A stretch of 36,546 nucleotides of DNA from Deltaproteobacteria bacterium RIFCSPHIGHO2_02_FULL_43_33. Lineage in GTDB: Bacteria; Desulfobacterota; GWC2-55-46; UBA9637. Positions 32,154 through 36,546 of the stretch are shown piece after piece. Numbering within the stretch: position 1 is the first letter of the stretch; every line of letters starts with the position of its first letter. The stretch spans positions 1-36,546 of the forward strand of contig MGRL01000065.1 of NCBI GenBank assembly GCA_001798165.1, written 5' to 3'. The notes below the pieces were generated by a model. The model was given only the letters and a program-made list of their open reading frames with translations, ran no database searches and was not told the origin of the DNA. The translations under genes and the position numbers were made by a program.

Positions 32154-32165
32154 GGTAAACTCCTT

Positions 32166-34301
32166 TTAGGTTAAAGGGTTGTCGTTAAAGAACTTGGCCA
32201 GGCCATCGCCGTTCATCAATATATCTTTAAAGAGCTTATCAATCAGTCTTGCCGCTATCTCTTTATTGTTTGAGACAACCTCTTCTGTCTCTGTCTTGGC
32301 GTGGTCCAGTATCTTCTGGATGTCGTCCAATATCTCCTTGCCTGATGTAAGCGCATACTCCTGCAATCCTATGAGGCTTGTGTTTTTCATGATCTCGCCA
32401 AAGCCGTATTCCACAACCATCCTCCGAGCGATTGTCGTAGCCTGAATCAGGTCGTGTGACGCGCCTACTGTCTTAGAATCAGTGCCGCAAATCTCGTCTT
32501 CAGCCACCATGCCCCCGAGTATAACCCCTATCTCTTTTTCCATGTCTCTCTTGGTAAAGGTGCTTTTCAGCGCCTCATCTACAGGGGTATAGATAGAATA
32601 GTCTTTATAATTGTCCACGCTTATAAATACAGGCGTCTTCTTAAAGTGATGCCACATCATGAGGCAGTGGCCGGCCTCGTGTATAGCTATGGCCCTTTTT
32701 TCAGAATCGCTCAACATTTCAGCCCTCTGCATAAATAAAGAGCGGGAGGCAGGCCTGGCCCTCTGATGGCTCCAGTTTCTCAATGCCTCTATCTCTTCCT
32801 TTTTTAAGACAGAAAGCGGTGTAATATTTCGTATAGAGGCAAGCAGCTGCTCCTGTTTAAGATTCAAAGTTGAAAGGCCTTCAATCAGGGCATCTGCATC
32901 TCTGCCCTCTTTTCCTGCATGCAGCATATTGAATGTGGCAACTATGGCATCTTTTGCAGCCTGCTCTATTTCAGCGCCTGTAAATCCCTGGCTGTTTTGA
33001 GCAAGCTCTCTTAAATTAAGCCTCTCTGCATGTTGTCCTCTCTTTTCAAGGTGTATCCTGAATATATCTTCCCTCTCTTCAACACTTGGCAAATCAACAA
33101 AGAAAACCTCATCGTATCTCCCCTTTCTCCATAATTCAGGGGGAAGGTTTTTAGGTTCATTGGCTGTAGCGATAACAAACACAGGTTTTTCTTTCTCCTG
33201 AAGCCATGTAACAAATGTGCCGAATACCCTGAGCTGTGTGCCTGAGTCTCCCTGGAAACCCGTGACACCGCCGAATGCCTTATCTATTTCATCTATCCAG
33301 AGGATGCAGGGGCTCACAGCCTCAGCCAGTTGAATGCATTTTCTGATGCTCTTTTCTGATTCCCCTACCGTTGAGCCGAATATCCTGCCGACATCAAGCC
33401 TGAGAAGAGGGAGATTCCATATGCCTGCCAATGCCTTGCAGCAGAGACTTTTGCCTGAGCCAGGCACACCAATCAGGAGCAGCCCCTTCGGCACATCCAG
33501 GCCGAGGGTTTCTATCCTATTCTTGTTTAATCTGAATACATGTTCTCTTTCTATAAACCATTTTTTTATCTCATCCAGCCCGCCGATATGCTCTATAGCC
33601 TCTTTATGGGGATAATAGTCAAGGGTTTTTTGCTTTTTGATAATCTGCTGCTTCTCATCCTGAATAGAGGCAATGCAATTCTCATTCAAGACGCCGTTGT
33701 TCAAACTTATTGCCTTTCGGACAACGCGTTTGATGTTATCAAGGGATAGCCCTTGAAGGGATTTATACAATATGGACCTTGTAGATGTGTGCCATTTTTC
33801 AGGGATTAGATGGCCGTATGTTTTAGTAACCAATTCCTCTATCTCGTCATAATCAGGGAGAGACAATTCCATAATAACAACATCTTCCTCTAATTCAGGC
33901 GGTATGTCGCTCAGGGTGGGGGAGAGGATGCAGACTGTGTTGAGGGAGCGGCGCTCTTCTGTTATCGCAGGGAAGTCTCTAAATTTCCTCAGGAACTCAT
34001 GAGAATTAAAATAGCCTGCTATGTCTTTGAGGAGAAACAGGTTGTTAATATCATCGCTATTTAATATCTTTTCTTCTATAGTAGAGAGTATCTTTTCTCT
34101 GCCCATAGGCTCTCTCTTCTTCTTCTTGCCGTCGTAAAGCCCTCTTGACACCGACCATGACCAAAAATGGAAGCCCATAGACTCGCATAGACCTTCAACT
34201 ATCCGTTCTACCTTTCGTTCCTCAAATGACACGAGCCACAGTATGGGGTACCTTGCCTCTATGTGGATTTTTATCTCTTTTTCAAAATCTTTTGTGTTCA
34301 T
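32166..34301 (-). CDS. Ycf46-like AAA+ ATPase fused to an FtsH-type M41 metallopeptidase domain
   Basis: A 711-residue ATP-dependent protein machine. An N-terminal Ycf46-like domain (about 1-225) opens with the ARYPILWLVSFEERK signature. The AAA+ domain (~235-460) has Walker A GVPGSGKS (278-285), Walker B ILWIDEID (333-340), sensor ATANEP (378-383) and arginines in WRKGRYDEVF. The C-terminal M41-like domain (~525-700) has the zinc motif HEAGH (541-545) and the third-ligand Asp617 in ASHDLIQATTIAR, so proteolysis may be real. There is no FtsH-like membrane helix. Ycf46 proteins normally end after the ATPase; the peptidase fusion is unusual. It heads the operon and has no Shine-Dalgarno. Confidence 0.88.
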   Translation of the reverse strand: MNTKDFEKEIKIHIEARYPILWLVSFEERKVERIVEGLCESMGFHFWSWSVSRGLYDGKKKKREPMGREKILSTIEEKILNSDDINNLFLLKDIAGYFNSHEFLRKFRDFPAITEERRSLNTVCILSPTLSDIPPELEEDVVIMELSLPDYDEIEELVTKTYGHLIPEKWHTSTRSILYKSLQGLSLDNIKRVVRKAISLNNGVLNENCIASIQDEKQQIIKKQKTLDYYPHKEAIEHIGGLDEIKKWFIEREHVFRLNKNRIETLGLDVPKGLLLIGVPGSGKSLCCKALAGIWNLPLLRLDVGRIFGSTVGESEKSIRKCIQLAEAVSPCILWIDEIDKAFGGVTGFQGDSGTQLRVFGTFVTWLQEKEKPVFVIATANEPKNLPPELWRKGRYDEVFFVDLPSVEEREDIFRIHLEKRGQHAERLNLRELAQNSQGFTGAEIEQAAKDAIVATFNMLHAGKEGRDADALIEGLSTLNLKQEQLLASIRNITPLSVLKKEEIEALRNWSHQRARPASRSLFMQRAEMLSDSEKRAIAIHEAGHCLMMWHHFKKTPVFISVDNYKDYSIYTPVDEALKSTFTKRDMEKEIGVILGGMVAEDEICGTDSKTVGASHDLIQATTIARRMVVEYGFGEIMKNTSLIGLQEYALTSGKEILDDIQKILDHAKTETEEVVSNNKEIAARLIDKLFKDILMNGDGLAKFFNDNPLT

Positions 34302-34314
34302 GATTATTTTTCAC

Positions 34315-34344
34315 AGTATATGATTATTTAAGTGTGTATGTCAA
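34315..34344 (-). promoter_or_regulatory. Promoter of the AAA+/Hsp70 operon
   Basis: Minus-strand TTGACA (34344-34339), an 18-bp spacer, then TATACT (34320-34315). The expected start near 34308 leaves only ~7 nt before the ATG, so the transcript would be almost leaderless. The plus-strand gene at 34412 has no clear promoter; TTGACA at 34359-34364 lacks a good -10. Confidence 0.65.
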
Positions 34345-34411
34345 ATACGAAAACAATGTTGACAGGATATTGCTGTGGTGGTAAATCTATGCAATACTAT
34401 ATTTCAAAAAT

Positions 34412-35455
34412 ATGAAGATGAAAATAAAAATATCCCGCTGCGACCCAATGGGTAAGGGCGGCTGTGAGCCATACCTTCAAGGCTATGACATAGAGGCAAA
34501 GGAAGGGATGACCATTCTTGATGCCCTTCATTTTATTAAGGATGAACAAGATGGCACTTTGTCATTCAGACGCTCATGCAGGAGCGCCATCTGCGGTTCA
34601 TGCGCTGTCAATCTCAATGGTTTTCCAAAGCTTGCCTGCAAGACACAGCTTATTTCAGAATATAAAAAAAAAGGGGCAATTGTTATTGAGCCTCTTTCCA
34701 ATTATCAGGTGATAAAAGACATGGTAGTGGATTTCAACCCCTTTTGGGATAAGATAAATAAGGTGGAGCCATGGCTAAATCAAAAAGATAACCTTCCCGT
34801 CCCACTGGGGACAGATTTGAAATCTGTCCCCAAAAAGGGGGGCGCGGTGGGATTGTCTGGAGAAAAAAAATGGCAGACTTTAGATAAAAAGGCTGTCTTG
34901 AAAATAAACAATTCCAGTAAATGCATAATGTGCGGATGCTGCAATGCAGCATGTAATACATTAGAGATTGACAAGCATTTTATTGCCCCTGCTGCCCTTG
35001 CAAAGGCATGGCGGTTTGTTGGCGATGAAAGGGAATCACAAAGCCAGAAAAGGCTTGCAAAGCTGAGCAGAGAGCATGGGATGTGGGATTGCGTAAGATG
35101 CATCCACTGCACCGAATATTGTCCAAAAGATGTGGCGCCTTTGCAGGCCATAGAAAGATTAAGGGCAGAGGCTATAAAAGAAGGTGTTATTGATAATGAC
35201 GGCGCGAGGCATGTGGAGTCTATGGTGGATTCTGTAAAGAGGGTGGGCAGATTAGATGAGGCTGCCATGACCTTCAAGACACTTGGATTTTTGCGGTCTT
35301 TAGGAATGATACCCTTTGGGCTCAAGATGGAGATACACGGGAAGATGCCCATGCCGCTCATATTTCCGCAGATTGAGAAGATAGAAGAGGTGAGGAAGAT
35401 ATACGAGGAGATAGAAAAGAAGAAGAGACAGGTTGAGGTTAAGGTTGAGGAATAA
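34412..35455 (+). CDS. SdhB/FrdB-like iron-sulfur subunit
   Basis: A 347-residue Fe-S electron-transfer subunit of a succinate dehydrogenase or fumarate reductase-like complex. The [2Fe-2S] ligands are C56, C61, C64 and C76 (RSCRSAICGSCAVNLNG). Two 4-Cys sets follow: C171/C174/C177/C181 and C227/C230/C233/C237. The linker between the domains contains PLGTDLKSVPKKGG (131-144), encoded by a palindromic insertion and absent from typical homologues. The next gene, 2 bp away, is an HdrB-like protein, the arrangement of class E Sdh or thiol:fumarate reductase. No flavoprotein is in the window. There is no clear Shine-Dalgarno. Confidence 0.88.
   Translation: MKMKIKISRCDPMGKGGCEPYLQGYDIEAKEGMTILDALHFIKDEQDGTLSFRRSCRSAICGSCAVNLNGFPKLACKTQLISEYKKKGAIVIEPLSNYQVIKDMVVDFNPFWDKINKVEPWLNQKDNLPVPLGTDLKSVPKKGGAVGLSGEKKWQTLDKKAVLKINNSSKCIMCGCCNAACNTLEIDKHFIAPAALAKAWRFVGDERESQSQKRLAKLSREHGMWDCVRCIHCTEYCPKDVAPLQAIERLRAEAIKEGVIDNDGARHVESMVDSVKRVGRLDEAAMTFKTLGFLRSLGMIPFGLKMEIHGKMPMPLIFPQIEKIEEVRKIYEEIEKKKRQVEVKVEE
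34807..34831. repeat. Perfect 25-bp palindrome inserted in frame in the Fe-S gene
   Basis: GGGGACAGATTT (34807-34818) and AAATCTGTCCCC (34820-34831) are exact inverses around one G. The flanks (CCCC-AAAA-AGGGG at 34828-34840) form a further hairpin. It encodes GTDLKSVP in the open frame. It looks like a short mobile palindrome that landed between two domains without breaking the protein. Confidence 0.85.
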
Positions 35456-35457
35456 TT

Positions 35458-36351
35458 ATGAACGAACCCTTAAAATACGCCTACTATCCCGGCTGCGCAT
35501 CCCAGGCAATAACAAAGGAGGCAAATTCAACTACCAGAAAGATTGCCCAAGTCCTCGGGATTGAACTCTATGATATGCCGAAGGCAAATTGTTGCGGGGC
35601 AGGTCTTTTGACCGACTATGATTATGACCTTTCCATTGCCCTGAATGCGAGGATATTTGCTCAGGCAGAAGAAATGGGCATGGATATAATGACTATCTGT
35701 TCAACATGTCTTATGGTCATGTCAACAGCCAACCGAGACCTCAAAAACAACCCGCATCTTTTTAAAAAGACAAATGAGATATTGACAGGCGCAGGAATAA
35801 GGTACAATGGGACTGTAGAGATTAAACAGCTATTGTGGGTTCTGGCAGAGGATTACGGTTTGGATAAGCTGAAAAATAAAGTAAAGAAGCCGTTAAAAAA
35901 TCTCAGGGTAGCTCCATTTTACGGATGTCATTCTCTCAGGCCGTCAGATGCGCTTGGATTTGATGACCCTGAAAGGCCATGGTCTTTGGAGGCCGTGATT
36001 GAGGCGCTGGGGGCAGAGGTTACGGAATATAATGGAAAGACTAAATGCTGCGGTTTTCAGGTGGATTTGGTTGCAGAAGGCGCTGCTGTAGAGATGACAG
36101 GGAAGAGGCTTTTAGATGCCAAAGGAGAGGGTGGAAGATGCATGGTAACGCCATGCCCGTTTTGCCATATCAATCTGGATAATTATCAGGGCATGGCAGA
36201 GAGAAAATTAAGCCAAAAGATAGACATGCCGGTTTTTCATCTCTCCCAGCTGGTTGGCCTTGCGCTTGGCATGACAGCAGAGGAATTGGAACTGTCAAGG
36301 CATCTGGTGTCAACCAAGCATGTTCTCGCAGAGACAAAAGTTATAATTTAA
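35458..36351 (+). CDS. HdrB/SdhE-like CCG-domain protein
   Basis: A 297-residue cytoplasmic protein with two cysteine-rich CCG domains. The first is C13...C45-C46-G...C81-x2-C84; the second is C157...C197-C198-G...C233-x2-C236. Both are complete and fit the noncubane [4Fe-4S] binding pattern of heterodisulfide reductase HdrB. With the SdhB-like subunit upstream (2-bp gap) it would form the membrane- or thiol-facing part of a non-classical succinate/fumarate enzyme. An alternative is a true heterodisulfide reductase part. ATG start; GAGGAAT precedes it. Confidence 0.88.
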   Translation: MNEPLKYAYYPGCASQAITKEANSTTRKIAQVLGIELYDMPKANCCGAGLLTDYDYDLSIALNARIFAQAEEMGMDIMTICSTCLMVMSTANRDLKNNPHLFKKTNEILTGAGIRYNGTVEIKQLLWVLAEDYGLDKLKNKVKKPLKNLRVAPFYGCHSLRPSDALGFDDPERPWSLEAVIEALGAEVTEYNGKTKCCGFQVDLVAEGAAVEMTGKRLLDAKGEGGRCMVTPCPFCHINLDNYQGMAERKLSQKIDMPVFHLSQLVGLALGMTAEELELSRHLVSTKHVLAETKVII

Positions 36352-36384
36352 CAAAATCCAATTAAAGACCATCGCTATAGAGCT

Positions 36385-36469
36385 CCCCAAAAATGCGCCG
36401 ATAACGAAGTATGGCAGGCAAATCGCAGGTTTGTAAAATAGCGAGGTTTTTAATCGCTATTTTACGGGA
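36385..36469 (-). repeat. Structured interspersed repeat, copy C (internally deleted)
   Basis: Inverted relative to copies A and B. Hairpin GTAAAATAGCGA with its partner (36433-36465), the GCGATTTGCCTGCCATACTT segment and the CCCCAAAAAT end are present, but the middle ~100 bp are missing. The deletion joins the first arm directly to the last. It follows the HdrB-like gene stop by ~33 bp. Confidence 0.82.
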
Positions 36470-36498
36470 GCTAAAAAATATGTTGTCAACAAATAGAT

Positions 36499-36546
36499 TT
36501 GTCCGCTTTTAGAGCAAATGAATTGTCCACTTTTAGATTGGCAGGA
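36499..36546. mobile_element. Possible insertion-sequence end at the window edge
   Basis: Two direct repeats, TTGTCCGCTTTTAGA (36499-36513) and TTGTCCACTTTTAGA (36523-36537), are spaced 24 bp apart. Repeated TGTCC-type blocks are found at the termini of some insertion sequences such as IS21-like ones. The transposase would lie outside the window. Nothing else is seen in 36470-36498 apart from the palindrome TGTTGTCAACA. Confidence 0.35.

Noticed and set aside
34359-34403. Plus-strand promoter for the Fe-S subunit gene
   Set aside because: TTGACA is present but no acceptable -10 box lies at 16-18 bp; the match may be chance.

Overview
The window is about 36.5 kb of a moderately AT-rich Gram-negative-type bacterial chromosome. 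It carries multiheme c-type cytochromes, System II (ResB/CcsA) cytochrome c maturation, a type II secretion system and a non-classical succinate/fumarate-reductase-like Fe-S pair. This mix resembles uncultivated anaerobic lineages such as Nitrospirota or Geobacter-like Desulfobacterota. No rRNA or marker gene is present that would fix the phylum, so the placement is inference.

Region 1 (1-16.7 kb, mostly + strand) is an electron-transfer locus. A consensus sigma70 promoter precedes a 7-site cytochrome, an NHL beta-propeller protein, a 5-heme cytochrome and a 1448-residue cytochrome with 13 CXXCH motifs. In the large one, ~70-residue beta-rich modules alternate with the heme sites. After a strong terminator come a second propeller protein, a ResB/CcsA pair, two paralogous small envelope proteins, and a second, divergent ResB/CcsA pair interrupted by an antisense TPR gene. 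The likely theme is building an extracellular or outer-surface electron conduit.

Region 2 (16.9-24.9 kb, - strand) is a type II secretion operon in the order gspG-H-I-J-K-L-M-C-D. It lacks gspE and gspF. It could export the cytochromes, but that link rests on proximity and on what is known from Geobacter.

Region 3 (25.2-26.8 kb) is a ~1.5 kb remnant of an integrative element in an initiator tRNA-fMet gene. It has 48-bp direct repeats, a HigBA-type toxin-antitoxin pair, a truncated tyrosine recombinase and possible integrase arm sites. It is followed by a lytic transglycosylase and a phosphatidylglycerophosphate synthase.

Region 4 (28.2-34.3 kb, - strand) is the most unusual part. It encodes a Ycf46-like AAA+ ATPase fused to an FtsH-type M41 metallopeptidase domain, a DUF1257/Ycf35-like protein, a 58-residue DUF2997-like protein, a NrdG/PflA-type radical SAM enzyme, and an Hsp70-type ATPase with ~270 residues of N-terminal helical repeats. 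The set looks like a protein remodelling, activation or quality-control device of unknown target.

Region 5 (34.4-36.5 kb, + strand) holds an SdhB/FrdB-like Fe-S subunit, with an in-frame palindromic insertion, and an HdrB/SdhE-like CCG-domain protein.

Interspersed repeats are frequent. A highly structured ~185-bp family occurs three times (16731, 31436, 36385), and smaller hairpin mosaics occur at 83-217, 1831-1896 and 24361-24460.
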